DNA from: Chromatiaceae bacterium
Lineage (GTDB): Bacteria > Pseudomonadota > Gammaproteobacteria > Chromatiales > Chromatiaceae
Direction of reading: 5' to 3'
Length of the DNA: 64,000 nucleotides
Assembly (NCBI GenBank): GCA_016714645.1
Contig: JADKCI010000005.1
Span: 372,001 to 436,000, forward strand
This document shows positions 51,735 through 62,570 of this stretch, one piece after another. Under the pieces are notes generated by a model. That model did no database searches and was not told where the DNA came from. It saw nothing but the letters and a program-made list of their open reading frames with translations. Made by a program: the position numbers and the translations under genes. Position 1 is the first letter of the stretch. Each line of letters starts with the position of its first letter.

Positions 51735-53513
51735 CTAACTCCCTGTAATGGCTTCCAGCCCTGGCATCGGGGATGGAATCACCGGGCGCTCGAAACGCAG
51801 TTCCTGGCCATAGGGAAAGACGTCCTCCCAAACCCCATTGGCGGTGTCCTTCTGGCGTTGTTGCCAATAGCGGTAGTCGTAAATTTCCGGGTGAGTGTCG
51901 AACAGGATTTGGCGCAGTTCCTGACTGTTGGTGAGAAAGGTGGGGAATTCCTCCGGGAACACATCACCGGGATTCACGGTGTACCAGGGTTCGGCGCTCA
52001 TCTCGTCATCGAGGGTGCGGGCCTGGGGGATCTTGCGGAATTTGCACTCACCGAGATAACAAATCTCGTCGTAATCGTAAAAGATCACCCGACCCAGGCG
52101 GGTAACCCCGAAGTTCTTGAAGAGGAGATCCCCGGGAAAGACGTTGACCCCCATGAGTTGCTTGAGGGCCAGCCCCCAGTCGTCCAGGATGGCGCGCTGC
52201 CCAGCGGGGCTGGCCTGGGCCAGGTAGATGTCCAGGGGCGTCATGCGCCGCTCGATATAAAGATGACGCAACACCAGCAAATCGCCTTCCTCCTCCACCA
52301 GGGAGGGCACCTCTGCCTCGATCTCCCGCAACAGTTCGGGGGAGAAGCGGTGACGGGGAAAGGCTACGTCGGAGAACTCCAGGGTGTCCGCCATCCGGCC
52401 CATGAGGTCGTGATTCTTGACTTGCTGGTAGCGATCCTTCACCTGTTGGCGGGTGACCTCCTTCTGGGGGGGGAAACGATCGCGTATCACTTTGAATACA
52501 TAGGGGAAGGAAGCCAGGGTAAATACCAGCATGACCATGCCCCGGGTCCCAGGGGCGATCTGGAAGAGGTCGTCCGAGTTGGCCAGGTGATCCAAAAAGT
52601 CGCGGTAGAATTCGTTCTTGGCCTGCTTCTGGAAACCAATGCTCATGTAGAGATCGGCGAGTGACTTGCTGGGCATCAGGCTCTGCAGAAAGTCAACAGT
52701 GGCCGCCGGGACCGGGGTCTTCACCATGAAATAGGCGCGGGTGAAACTGAACACCGCGTCCACCTGCTCGTGCTGGGTGAGCAGGGTATCGGCATAGATG
52801 GCCCCCGCCTCGTTATTGACGAGGGGGATCACGAAGGGCTGGCATTCCTCCCCCTGGACCACGCGCCCGATCAGGTAGGCCACCTTGTTGCGGTAGAAGG
52901 GGGATTCCAGGACGTCGATGCGCACCTCCTCCAGGCTTCGGGTACCGAGGGCGCTACGAGCCCGGAAGGCGCCGGCTACCCTTTCGGTATCCCGTTGGAG
53001 GTCCTCGTAAGGGAGGGTGAAATAAAAGGCGGAGAGGATCTCCCACACGCACTGCTCGAGCCCCCCATCCCCAGGATGGAAGGACATGTAAACCAGGTAG
53101 CGGGCCGCCAGCTCCCGACGATTGACGCTGGAGGCCAGGAAGATATTGTCATTATTGAAATATCTGCGATCGAAGAGCCTGCAGAAGACGGAGTTGTAAA
53201 AGGTCTCCGCCAACTCGGGGCGACCGTGGCGGGCGAGCAGATGAAGATAGACCCGCTTGACCTCCTGCCACAGAGGCTCGTCCAGGTGCTCGATATCGAA
53301 GGCGGAGCGCAACTTGTCGACCGCCTCCCGAACCCGTAAATCGTAGAAACTGATGCGCTTGGCGGAGGCCGCCCGCACGGATTCCCAATCGGCTCGTTCG
53401 AAACGTTGGCGAGCGGAACTGGTAATCTCTTGATAATAAGAATAATGCCGGTCAAAACCGGTCAGGATGGAACGAGCGATCTGGTGTGCCCGATCTTGCA
53501 GAACATTGCCCAT
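51735..53513 (-). CDS. aceK: Isocitrate dehydrogenase kinase/phosphatase
   Basis: A 592-residue bifunctional enzyme that phosphorylates and dephosphorylates isocitrate dehydrogenase to direct carbon into the glyoxylate bypass. The kinase ATP site is in APGTRGMVMLVFTLASFP with the Lys in YVFKVIRDRFPPQK, and the catalytic region is NVFPGDLLFKNFGVTRLGRV then FYDYDEICYL. I start at ATG 53513 (opening MGNVLQDRAHQIARSIL); 20 extra residues from 53573 are not family-like. It is divergent from aceB instead of following aceA as in E. coli. Confidence 0.95.
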   Translation of the reverse strand: MGNVLQDRAHQIARSILTGFDRHYSYYQEITSSARQRFERADWESVRAASAKRISFYDLRVREAVDKLRSAFDIEHLDEPLWQEVKRVYLHLLARHGRPELAETFYNSVFCRLFDRRYFNNDNIFLASSVNRRELAARYLVYMSFHPGDGGLEQCVWEILSAFYFTLPYEDLQRDTERVAGAFRARSALGTRSLEEVRIDVLESPFYRNKVAYLIGRVVQGEECQPFVIPLVNNEAGAIYADTLLTQHEQVDAVFSFTRAYFMVKTPVPAATVDFLQSLMPSKSLADLYMSIGFQKQAKNEFYRDFLDHLANSDDLFQIAPGTRGMVMLVFTLASFPYVFKVIRDRFPPQKEVTRQQVKDRYQQVKNHDLMGRMADTLEFSDVAFPRHRFSPELLREIEAEVPSLVEEEGDLLVLRHLYIERRMTPLDIYLAQASPAGQRAILDDWGLALKQLMGVNVFPGDLLFKNFGVTRLGRVIFYDYDEICYLGECKFRKIPQARTLDDEMSAEPWYTVNPGDVFPEEFPTFLTNSQELRQILFDTHPEIYDYRYWQQRQKDTANGVWEDVFPYGQELRFERPVIPSPMPGLEAITGS

Positions 53514-53727
53514 GAACCTTTGTCTCCCCGCTCCCAAAATTATCCGGCTGACTCGGCGCCTGAAGGCCCGCAATCCAGGCCGCGCCGAACCATTGCATAT
53601 TTCAAATCTATGTATTGAAATTTTAGACTTTAATTACTGAGCTTTTTACACCATTTTGTTGCAGCGCACAATACAAGGGTCTTCTTGACCCGACAACAAA
53701 TTTGCTCACCACTTCCCGGAGAAGCCC

Positions 53728-55326
<1,599 letters not shown>

Positions 55327-55427
55327 ACCTGGTTCCCGGTGGCGCCCCCACCTTTTGCGGGCGGCACCACCCCTCACGAAAAATCCATTGCGCGGCCACC
55401 GCGCCTTACCACTGAGCGGAGTAACCC

Positions 55428-56750
55428 ATGACGAAAATACTGACCCGAGAGCAACAGATTCAGGCCCTGGAGAAGGAGTGGGCCAGCAACCCCCGCTGGA
55501 AGGATGTGAGCCGTGGTTATACCGCCGCCGATGTGGTCCGCCTGCGCGGGTCCGTGCAGCCGGAATTCACCTATGCCCGCAACGGCGCCGAAAAGCTCTG
55601 GGAACTGATCCACGGCCGTGCTCGTAAGGGTTACGTTAACTGTATGGGCGCCATCACCGCGGGCCAAGCCATGCAGCAGGCCAAGGCGGGGGTCGAGGCC
55701 ATCTACCTGTCTGGCTGGCAGGTCGCGGCGGATGGCAACACCTCCGAGACCATGTACCCGGACCAGTCCCTCTACGCCTACGACTCGGTGCCGACCATGG
55801 TCCGGCGCATCAACAACACCTTCAAGCGCGCCGACGAGATTCAGTGGGGCCGCGGGGTTGGTCCGGAGGATGCCGGCTATATCGACCACTTCCTGCCCAT
55901 CGTGGCGGATGCCGAGGCGGGCTTCGGTGGCGTGCTGAACGCCTTTGAGTTGATGAAGAACATGATCGCCGCCGGTGCCGCTGGTGTTCACTATGAAGAC
56001 CAGTTGGCCGCCGTCAAGAAATGCGGCCACATGGGTGGCAAGGTCCTGGTCCCCACTCAGGAGGCGGTGCAGAAGCTCATCGCCGCTCGCCTGGCGGCGG
56101 ATGTCTGCGGCGTCCCCACCCTGGTGCTAGCCCGTACCGATGCCGAGGCGGCCAACTTACTGACCTCCGATTTCGATGCCAACGACAAGCCCTTCCTCAC
56201 GGGCACCCGCACCGCCGAGGGCCTTTATAACGTCAAGAACGGTCTGGAGCAGGCCATCAGCCGCGGCCTGGCCTACGCCCCTTACGCCGATCTGGTGTGG
56301 TGCGAGACCGGTACCCCTGACCTGGGTTTCGCCCGTGAGTTCGCAGAGGCCCTCATGGCCCAGAACCCCAACAAGCTGCTGGCCTACAACTGCTCGCCCT
56401 CCTTCAACTGGAAGAAGAACCTGGACGACAAGACCATCGCCAAGTTCCAGGATGAGCTGTCCGCGATGGGCTACAAGTACCAGTTCATCACCCTGGCCGG
56501 CATTCACAGCATGTGGTACAACATGTACGACCTAGCCTACGACTACGCCCGGGGCGAGGGCATGCGTCATTATGTCGAGAAGGTCCAGGCTCCTGAATTC
56601 GCGGCGCGCGACAAGGGATATACCTTCGTCTCCCACCAGCAGGAGGTGGGCGCCGGCTACTTCGATGACGTCACCACCGTCATTCAGGGCGGCACCTCCT
56701 CCCTGACCGCCCTCACCGGCTCCACCGAAGAGGCCCAGTTCGACCATTGA
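55428..56750 (+). CDS. aceA: Isocitrate lyase
   Basis: A 440-residue enzyme splitting isocitrate to succinate and glyoxylate. The signature KKCGHMGGKVLVPTQEA has catalytic Cys199. Other conserved parts are LSGWQVAADGNTSETMYPDQ, IVADAEAGFGGVLNAFELM and YNCSPSFNWKKNLDD. It lies 101 bases after aceB on the same strand. A clear terminator follows. Confidence 0.97.
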   Translation: MTKILTREQQIQALEKEWASNPRWKDVSRGYTAADVVRLRGSVQPEFTYARNGAEKLWELIHGRARKGYVNCMGAITAGQAMQQAKAGVEAIYLSGWQVAADGNTSETMYPDQSLYAYDSVPTMVRRINNTFKRADEIQWGRGVGPEDAGYIDHFLPIVADAEAGFGGVLNAFELMKNMIAAGAAGVHYEDQLAAVKKCGHMGGKVLVPTQEAVQKLIAARLAADVCGVPTLVLARTDAEAANLLTSDFDANDKPFLTGTRTAEGLYNVKNGLEQAISRGLAYAPYADLVWCETGTPDLGFAREFAEALMAQNPNKLLAYNCSPSFNWKKNLDDKTIAKFQDELSAMGYKYQFITLAGIHSMWYNMYDLAYDYARGEGMRHYVEKVQAPEFAARDKGYTFVSHQQEVGAGYFDDVTTVIQGGTSSLTALTGSTEEAQFDH

Positions 56751-56811
56751 GTCCTGGGTGGTCATCAGGCCGGGTAATCAGGCGCTAGCGCCGCTTCCCG
56801 GTCGTGACCGG

Positions 56812-56845
56812 AAAGCCGGTCCCGGGCATACGGGGCCGGCTTTTT
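56812..56845 (+). terminator. Intrinsic terminator after aceA
   Basis: Stem AAAGCCGGTCCC pairs with GGGGCCGGCTTT (one G-T pair) across an eight-base loop and runs into TTTTT. It lies about 60 bases after the aceA stop and ends the aceBA transcript. Confidence 0.85.
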
Positions 56846-56978
56846 CCAGTTGAGCGCTAGGCCAGAAGTAGCGGAACGTGTCTTTTTTTGGGTACCCGGT
56901 GGCGATCGCTACCCAGTACCCGGTACCCGGTACCCCAGGCGCGAACCACAAGCCGAGGCCCTATTCCAGGATCTGACC

Positions 56979-57500
56979 ATGACATTGCATAGCCTGAAAA
57001 CAACCGATCTCAGCGACGAATGGGGGGACAAGGCCCAGATCTGCGCCCCCCTGTTCCGCGACTTTGGCGGCCGGACCGATTTCCACGGCCCCATTGCCAC
57101 GGCCCTGTGTCCGGATGACAACTCCAAGGTGCGGGAAATGCTGGGGGAGCCCGGGGCAGGCCGGATCCTGGTGGTCGAGGCCCAGGCATCACCCCGCTGC
57201 GCCATGCTGGGGGATCTCCTCGCCCAGTTGGCCGTTGACAACGGCTGGTCCGGAGTCCTGGTGCATGGCTACATCCGTGACAGCGCCGAAATGGCCCATA
57301 TGCGCCTGGGCGTCAAGGCCCTGGGCACGCTCCCCCGCAAGAGCAACAAGCGCGGCGCCGGCCAGACCCAGGTGAGCGTCAGCTTTGCTGGGGTGGAATT
57401 CCGGCCCGGTGATATGCTTTACGCCGATGCAGATGGGGTGCTGGTCATAGCCGCTACCGATGCCGATGCCGATGCCGAGACGCATCCCGGAGAGGGCTGA
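56979..57500 (+). CDS. rraA: RraA-family protein (ribonuclease E activity regulator / aldolase-like)
   Basis: A 173-residue protein of the RraA fold. It opens MTLHSLKTTDLSDEWGD and has GDLLAQLAVDNGWSGVLVHGYIRD, the family core, plus VEFRPGDMLYADADGVLVI. In E. coli RraA inhibits RNase E; related proteins are 4-hydroxy-4-methyl-2-oxoglutarate aldolases. Length and N-terminus favour RraA. ATG 56979 has AGGA at good spacing. The last residues are an Asp/Ala repeat. Confidence 0.88.
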   Translation: MTLHSLKTTDLSDEWGDKAQICAPLFRDFGGRTDFHGPIATALCPDDNSKVREMLGEPGAGRILVVEAQASPRCAMLGDLLAQLAVDNGWSGVLVHGYIRDSAEMAHMRLGVKALGTLPRKSNKRGAGQTQVSVSFAGVEFRPGDMLYADADGVLVIAATDADADAETHPGEG

Positions 57501-57627
57501 AACCCGTGGCCAAGGGGCTGCGGGGAGCACCGGCCAGGACAGCAGGCCCGCCCCCCGGCGGCGTCACCCCTTAAAGAGGCATTACGTCTCCATGAGTCGA
57601 GAGTCTTGAGATGATAAGGAACACAGC

Positions 57628-57909
57628 ATGAAGCCAATGATTTTATGCGTATTTTTAGCCGCCCTGACCGTGGGGAATCCCGCGTTTTCCCAGTCCGATA
57701 AGGGGTTTAAGGGTCTGATCGATAACTTGCCTCATGACAAACTTGGCGCCTGGGTCATCGGCAGCCACCAGCTTAATGTCACGGATAAAACACGGTTTGA
57801 CGAGGCCGAGGGCCCGGTCAAGGTTGGGGCCTGCGTATCCGTGGCTCTCGAAGGGACTCTCGTCAAGGTGATCACAACGGAAAAGGTATCCCAGTGCCTC
57901 CCCGAATAG
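57628..57909 (+). CDS. Small exported beta-rich protein (DUF5666-like)
   Basis: A 93-residue protein with a signal peptide (MILCVFLAALTVGNPAFS) and one small beta-barrel unit, GAWVIGSHQLNVTDKTRF to VGACVSVALEGTLVKVITTE, similar in pattern to DUF5666 repeats. One Cys pair (GACVSV and SQCLPE) could form a disulfide. AAGGA precedes the ATG. Function unknown. Confidence 0.65.
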   Translation: MKPMILCVFLAALTVGNPAFSQSDKGFKGLIDNLPHDKLGAWVIGSHQLNVTDKTRFDEAEGPVKVGACVSVALEGTLVKVITTEKVSQCLPE

Positions 57910-57950
57910 CCTGAGCGCCCGACCCGGAGAGCCAAGCCACGGAGTTCGCC

Positions 57951-58400
57951 ATGCATATCTGGGTCGATGCCGATGCCTGTCCGGGCGTCATCAAGGAAAT
58001 TCTGTACCGCGCCGCCCGGCGCGTCGGGATTCCCCTCACTCTGGTAGCGAACCAGCCTTTGCAAACGCCACCCTCGCCCTTGATTCGCCGGGTCCAGGTA
58101 GGGCAAGGGTTTGATGTCGCCGACAACCATATCGCCAAGCACCTGAAGCCAGGAGACCTGGTCATTACCGGCGATATCCCCCTGGCCGCCCAGGTCATAG
58201 CGCGGGGCGGGGAGGCCATCAATCCCCGGGGCGAGCGCTACACCCCCGATAATATCCGCGAGCGGCTGGCGGTACGTGACTTCCTGGAAGAGCTGCGCGG
58301 CACCGGGGTGAATACCGGCGGGCCACCACCCCTGGGTTTGGCCGAGCGCCAGGCCTTTGCCAACGCCCTCGACCGGCTGCTGGCCCACAGACAGCCCTAA
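57951..58400 (+). CDS. UPF0178 (YaiI/YqxD) family protein
   Basis: A 149-residue cytoplasmic protein of the YaiI/YqxD family. Conserved stretches MHIWVDADACPGVIKEILYR, FDVADNHIAKHLKPGDLVIT, GDIPLAAQVIARGGEAINPR and RERLAVRDFLEELRG are all present. The fold resembles PIN-like nucleases but activity is not established. A GGAG lies upstream. Confidence 0.92.
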   Translation: MHIWVDADACPGVIKEILYRAARRVGIPLTLVANQPLQTPPSPLIRRVQVGQGFDVADNHIAKHLKPGDLVITGDIPLAAQVIARGGEAINPRGERYTPDNIRERLAVRDFLEELRGTGVNTGGPPPLGLAERQAFANALDRLLAHRQP

Positions 58401-58518
58401 ACCCATCGCGCTATTGAGGGGATGATGCCACCCATGCCGGATCGGGGCGGTCCGGCGCGAGGCCATCCTTCTCGGTTTCTATGATTGCTGATTTTTCGAG
58501 CGGGAGCCGCCAGTCGCC

Positions 58519-59316
58519 ATGTTCGCCAACCTTTTTACCCCCAAGCCGCCACTGGACGAGCCGTCGATCACCTGGATCTTCGCCGTCTTCGGCTGGGCCC
58601 TGCGCTGGTTCGACGCCGGATACTTTCGTGACCAGACCCGCCTGATTGCCCCGACCAACGACTTCTTCCCGGGCCGGGCCGACAGCATCCAGGGCATGGC
58701 GGATCTCATCTTTCTCGCCACGACCGGCTATGCCGGCATGGGACACTGGCCCCTGCGGCTAATGCCGCTCCAGGCCGGGCTACCCATCGCGCCGCCCCCG
58801 CTCGCCCTGCCTCAACCGCTGCGCGGTGCGCCCGCGGTGCCAGCCGGTCCCGGGGTTCAGGTCGGGGCTCGGAACCTGGCCATCATCCCCATCGCCTATG
58901 ACCCCATCCTCGTCAACAACCCAGAGGCCCTGATCGCGGGCCTGGCCCAGAATCTGGCCCATCATTTGGGGGCCGCCGCCGGCGAGCCACCCCCCGGGGG
59001 CCTGCAAAACTGGCCCCAGGCCACGGAGATCATGGGCGTCTTTCTGGGCTTCGGCCTCCTTTTCGCCAACACGGCCTTCCAGTTCCAAACTAAAAGCTGC
59101 GGGAGTTGCAGTGCCCCCAGCCCTCAGCGCCAGGCCTTCTTATCCCAATTCGACATCACCTATGCCCTGGCGCTATTTTGCATGCTGAAGGGCATCCCCC
59201 CCGGCGAGGCATTGCGCCATCTCAAAAGCTCCCTGCGGTCCCACTACAAGCGCTGTCTGGCCGACCTCGGCCGGCGCGCGGCGGCCCTTGCCGAACTCCG
59301 AGCCCTGCTCCCCTAG
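58519..59316 (+). CDS. Conserved-looking hypothetical protein, 265 residues
   Basis: I do not recognise this family. The middle has VPAGPGVQVGARNLAIIPIA, then a helical region with EIMGVFLGFGLLFANTAFQF followed by the CGSC pair and RQAFLSQFDITYALALFCML, and a basic C-terminal helix. There is no signal peptide. The hydrophobic stretch may be membrane-associated. A GGGAG lies before the ATG. It precedes a TauE-type permease by 14 bases. Confidence 0.6.
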   Translation: MFANLFTPKPPLDEPSITWIFAVFGWALRWFDAGYFRDQTRLIAPTNDFFPGRADSIQGMADLIFLATTGYAGMGHWPLRLMPLQAGLPIAPPPLALPQPLRGAPAVPAGPGVQVGARNLAIIPIAYDPILVNNPEALIAGLAQNLAHHLGAAAGEPPPGGLQNWPQATEIMGVFLGFGLLFANTAFQFQTKSCGSCSAPSPQRQAFLSQFDITYALALFCMLKGIPPGEALRHLKSSLRSHYKRCLADLGRRAAALAELRALLP

Positions 59317-59330
59317 GCCATGGATTTACC

Positions 59331-60077
59331 ATGCCGCCCCTGGATCTCTTGCTGCCCATTCTGGGCATCGCCTTCCTGGCGGGCCTGGTCCAGGGACTGT
59401 CGGGGTTTGGGTCGGGGCTGGTGGCGGCCCCTCTGTTGGCGCTGCTGTTGCCGCTGGAGACGGCGGTACCGCTGATGACCCTCCTCAGCCCGTTGATCTC
59501 GCTACAAAATCTGCTGCATCTGCGCCAGGCCATCCGCTTCGACCAGGTTAGGGTCTTACTGGCGGGTTATGTCGTGGGGACCCCCGTGGGCCTCTATCTG
59601 CTCACCCGCGCCCCGGCAACCCTGATGCTTGGCGCCCTGGGGGTCTTTCTGACGGGCTATGCCCTGGTATCTCTCACGGGCCGCCAACCCCGGGCGCGTT
59701 GGCTGCGGGAGTGGCGATTTAGCCTGGGCCTGGTGTCCGGGGCTCTGGGCTCGGCCTACAGCACTAGTGGCCCCCCCGTCATCCTCCACGTGGCCGCGCA
59801 CCCGGAGTGGGAACCCGATCAACAGAAGGCCACCCTGGCCCTCTTCCTCGGCCTCTCCAACCTCATCACCCTGGTCGCCTTCGGCCTTGCCGATCTCTAT
59901 ACAGGCGAGATATTCAGGTGGTTCCTCTGGGGCTTCCCCCTGCTCGCCGCTGGGACCCAGGCCGGCATCCTGCTCTACCGGCGGATGGGCGCCCACGACT
60001 ATCGCCGCCTGACCTTCGGGCTCATCCTGGCCATGGGGCTCTTGTTGCTCTGGCGAGCCCTCGCCCTAGGCCCTTGA
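59331..60077 (+). CDS. TauE/SafE-family sulfite exporter-type permease
   Basis: A 248-residue membrane protein with about eight helices in two halves. Start at ATG 59331 gives MPPLDLLLPILGIAFLAGLV, and the family motif follows as GLVQGLSGFGSGLVAAPLLAL. The second half includes SGALGSAYSTSGPPVILHV. Members export sulfite, sulfoacetate or other small anions; substrate here is unknown. A longer upstream reading overlaps the preceding gene and is not hydrophobic. Confidence 0.87.
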   Translation: MPPLDLLLPILGIAFLAGLVQGLSGFGSGLVAAPLLALLLPLETAVPLMTLLSPLISLQNLLHLRQAIRFDQVRVLLAGYVVGTPVGLYLLTRAPATLMLGALGVFLTGYALVSLTGRQPRARWLREWRFSLGLVSGALGSAYSTSGPPVILHVAAHPEWEPDQQKATLALFLGLSNLITLVAFGLADLYTGEIFRWFLWGFPLLAAGTQAGILLYRRMGAHDYRRLTFGLILAMGLLLLWRALALGP

Positions 60078-60182
60078 TCCGCCCTTGATCCGCTTTCCCA
60101 TTCGGGCCTAAACCCTTATGCTTCACGGGACGGCAATTTGGCCCCGACCCCACCGACCCCTCGCCGAAGGAGAATTCGAACC

Positions 60183-60545
60183 ATGAGCATCTGCAAAGAC
60201 ATCAAGGGCTTTTCGCGTACCCATGAGTACATTGCGGATTTCTTTTCCCTGCTCGCCGTTGGCGTCCTGTTTGGGGCCATCTGGGCGACGGTGGCCTATT
60301 ACCAGGAGCTTTCCAATTGGCTGCGCCACGACTGGCTTTTCCACGGCAGCCTTTTGATCGGGGGCTTGATCTTCTTAGGTTTCCTCGTCCTGGGGCTATT
60401 GGCCGTGGGATCCTCGCGCTTTGCCGGGGAAGACGAGAAGTGCTTTGGAACCTTTCGCGGCCGACGCAATTACAACGGCTCACCGGTGCGCTGGTTCACG
60501 GTCTGGGTGAGCCATATGGAAAACGTTGGCAAGAAACATCGCTAA
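60183..60545 (+). CDS. Small membrane protein, unknown function
   Basis: A 120-residue protein starting at ATG 60183 with GGAG upstream. Two hydrophobic segments, about 19-40 (FFSLLAVGVLFGAIWATVAY) and 55-78 (LLIGGLIFLGFLVLGLLAVG), are flanked by a charged N-terminus and a Gly/Arg-rich C-terminus. No recognised family. Confidence 0.65.
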   Translation: MSICKDIKGFSRTHEYIADFFSLLAVGVLFGAIWATVAYYQELSNWLRHDWLFHGSLLIGGLIFLGFLVLGLLAVGSSRFAGEDEKCFGTFRGRRNYNGSPVRWFTVWVSHMENVGKKHR

Positions 60546-60580
60546 TAGACTGAATAATAATGAAGTCAACGAGGCCGGTC

Positions 60581-61423
60581 ATGCCTTTGATACGCGCCCT
60601 CTCCCTTCTGTTGATGGCCCTGACCCTGGGCGGCTGTGCTTCCCTGGCCTCCGACCGCATGGCGGGCCATCTCAAGGCGGCCATGCTGGCCCAGGACGAT
60701 CCCCAGACGGTGCGAGCGGCGGCGCCGGCCTTCCTGCTTCTGGTGGAGTCCATGATCGCCGAAAGCCCGGAGGACCCGCGCCTGCTCGCCACCGGAGCCG
60801 AATTGGCGGCCTCCTATGGCGCCCTGCTGGATGATCCCGACCGCCGGGCGCGCCTGGCGGATCGCGCCTATGACTATGCCAAGCGGGCCCTCTGCGCCGA
60901 ACAGGCGCCTGTCTGCGACGCCCTGAACGGCCCCTTTGAGAACTTCTCGGCAGCCGTGGCCAAGGTTGGTCCCTCGGGGCTCGAGAACCTTTATCTTTTT
61001 GGTACCGCCTGGGCAACCTGGCTGGAGTTTCATGGCGGCGACATGGACGCCATTGCCAATTTGCCCAAGCTGGAATTGCTCTTCACCCACATCCTCAGCC
61101 AGGACCCTGGCTTCCGGGCCGGCCGCGCCCACCTCTATGCGGGAGCCCTCGCCATCCTCCGCCCACCGGCTCTGGGGGGACAGCCCGATAAGGCCCGGGG
61201 TCACTTCGAAGAAGCCCTGCGGCTTTCGGATGGCAAGGACCTCATGGTCCAGGTTGAATTCGCCCGCCGCTATGCCCGTCAAGTTCTGGACCAGCCTCTC
61301 CACGATCGGCTCCTGAACCAGGCCCTGACCACCGATCCGGTCTCCCCTGGCCTGACCCTGACCAACCTGCTCGCCCAGGGGGAGGCCAAGCGCCTGCTGG
61401 CGGAGGATTGGTTTGCGATGTAA
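60581..61423 (+). CDS. TRAP transporter TatT-component lipoprotein
   Basis: A 280-residue helical-repeat lipoprotein of the TRAP-associated TatT family, which binds TRAP solute-binding proteins. I choose ATG 60581 (GAGG six bases upstream) because it gives a clean lipoprotein signal ending LTLGGC; ATG 60560 is seven codons longer. TPR-like helices follow (AYDYAKRALCAEQAPVCDA, ILSQDPGFRAGRAHLYAGAL). The binding-protein gene is next, but no permease follows. Confidence 0.85.
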   Translation: MPLIRALSLLLMALTLGGCASLASDRMAGHLKAAMLAQDDPQTVRAAAPAFLLLVESMIAESPEDPRLLATGAELAASYGALLDDPDRRARLADRAYDYAKRALCAEQAPVCDALNGPFENFSAAVAKVGPSGLENLYLFGTAWATWLEFHGGDMDAIANLPKLELLFTHILSQDPGFRAGRAHLYAGALAILRPPALGGQPDKARGHFEEALRLSDGKDLMVQVEFARRYARQVLDQPLHDRLLNQALTTDPVSPGLTLTNLLAQGEAKRLLAEDWFAM

Positions 61424-61497
61424 GACAGTGCCTTACGGGTTGGCCATCGCTAGCCTAAACTTACCCCTCACGATTGCTACTCATCAGGAGTCACCAC

Positions 61498-62505
61498 ATG
61501 AAGAGGCGGCGCATCTTCCTCCTCGCCCTAGTCTGCTTATTCCTGATCCCAGTCCAGACCCTGCAGGCCGCCCAGGTGATCAAGATCGCCACCCTGTCCC
61601 CGGATGGCACCAGTTGGATGCGCGCCATGCGCGTCGCTGGCGACACAATCGCCAAGCGCTCCCAAGGGCGCGTGGAACTGCGATTCTATCCTGGCGGTGT
61701 CATGGGCAATGACCAGAGCGTCATGCGCAAGATCCGCGCCGGCCAGCTACAGGGAGGTGCCGTGACCATCGGCGCCCTTTCCGGCGTAGATAAGGACATC
61801 GAAATCTATGGCCTGCCCTTTCTCTTCCACGATCTGCGGGAAGTGGATCAAGTGCGCTCCCGCATGGACGCCACCCTGCTGCAAGGGCTTGAGAATAAGG
61901 GCTTCATTGGGTTTGGCTTTGCCGAGGGCGGCTTTGCCTACTTTATGTCCAATCGGCCCCTTAAGACCATCACCGACCTCAAGGCCGGCAAGGTCTGGGC
62001 ACCGGAGGGCGACACCATCAGCCTCACCGGTTTCAAGGCCGTAGGGGTGTCACCGGTCACGCTCCCCATCACCGATGTCCTGGTGGCCCTGCAAACGGGC
62101 CTCATCGACACCGTCACCTCCCCTCCCGCCGGAGCCATTGCCCTCCAGTGGCATACCCGCGTCAAATACCTGACGGAGGTACCACTTCTCTATACCTATG
62201 GCATCCTGGTCATCACCGACAAGGCCTTCAAGCTGCTCTCCGGGCCGGATCAGACCCTGGTGCGGGAGGTCCTGGGCGAGACCTTCAAGGCGATCGATGC
62301 CCAGAACCGGCGCGACAATGAGGCCGCCCTCAAGGCCCTCAAGAATCAGGGCATTGAATTCCTCCAGCCCCCGCTCCAGGACCTGGCCGGCTGGCGCAAG
62401 AGCGTCGAGAGCGCCCAAAAGCAATTGGTGGCCCAGGGTTACTTCAGCCGGAATCTGGTGGACAAGGTCAGGAAAATACTTGCTGAGCAACGGTCTGGCC
62501 GCTAG
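61498..62505 (+). CDS. TRAP transporter solute-binding protein (TatT-associated type)
   Basis: A 335-residue periplasmic binding protein of the DctP superfamily. Signal FLLALVCLFLIPVQTLQA; mature part starts VIKIATLSPDGTSWMRAMR. It has the ligand-pocket areas VELRFYPGGVMGNDQSVM and KVWAPEGDTISLTGFKAVGV and QTGLIDTVTSPPAGAIAL. AGGAG lies seven bases before ATG 61498. The sequence is well diverged from the dctP at 24.4-25.4 kb. The ligand is not known. Confidence 0.9.
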   Translation: MKRRRIFLLALVCLFLIPVQTLQAAQVIKIATLSPDGTSWMRAMRVAGDTIAKRSQGRVELRFYPGGVMGNDQSVMRKIRAGQLQGGAVTIGALSGVDKDIEIYGLPFLFHDLREVDQVRSRMDATLLQGLENKGFIGFGFAEGGFAYFMSNRPLKTITDLKAGKVWAPEGDTISLTGFKAVGVSPVTLPITDVLVALQTGLIDTVTSPPAGAIALQWHTRVKYLTEVPLLYTYGILVITDKAFKLLSGPDQTLVREVLGETFKAIDAQNRRDNEAALKALKNQGIEFLQPPLQDLAGWRKSVESAQKQLVAQGYFSRNLVDKVRKILAEQRSGR

Positions 62506-62570
62506 GGACCCCAGGTCGGGCCACCGGTCCTCCCCAACAAGACCCTGCCGAGTGCCAGAGGGAATCCAGC

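Noticed and set aside
56901..56909. GGCGATCGC, similar to the HIP1 element
   Set aside because: A single copy in GC-rich DNA and no sign of a repeat family elsewhere in the window.
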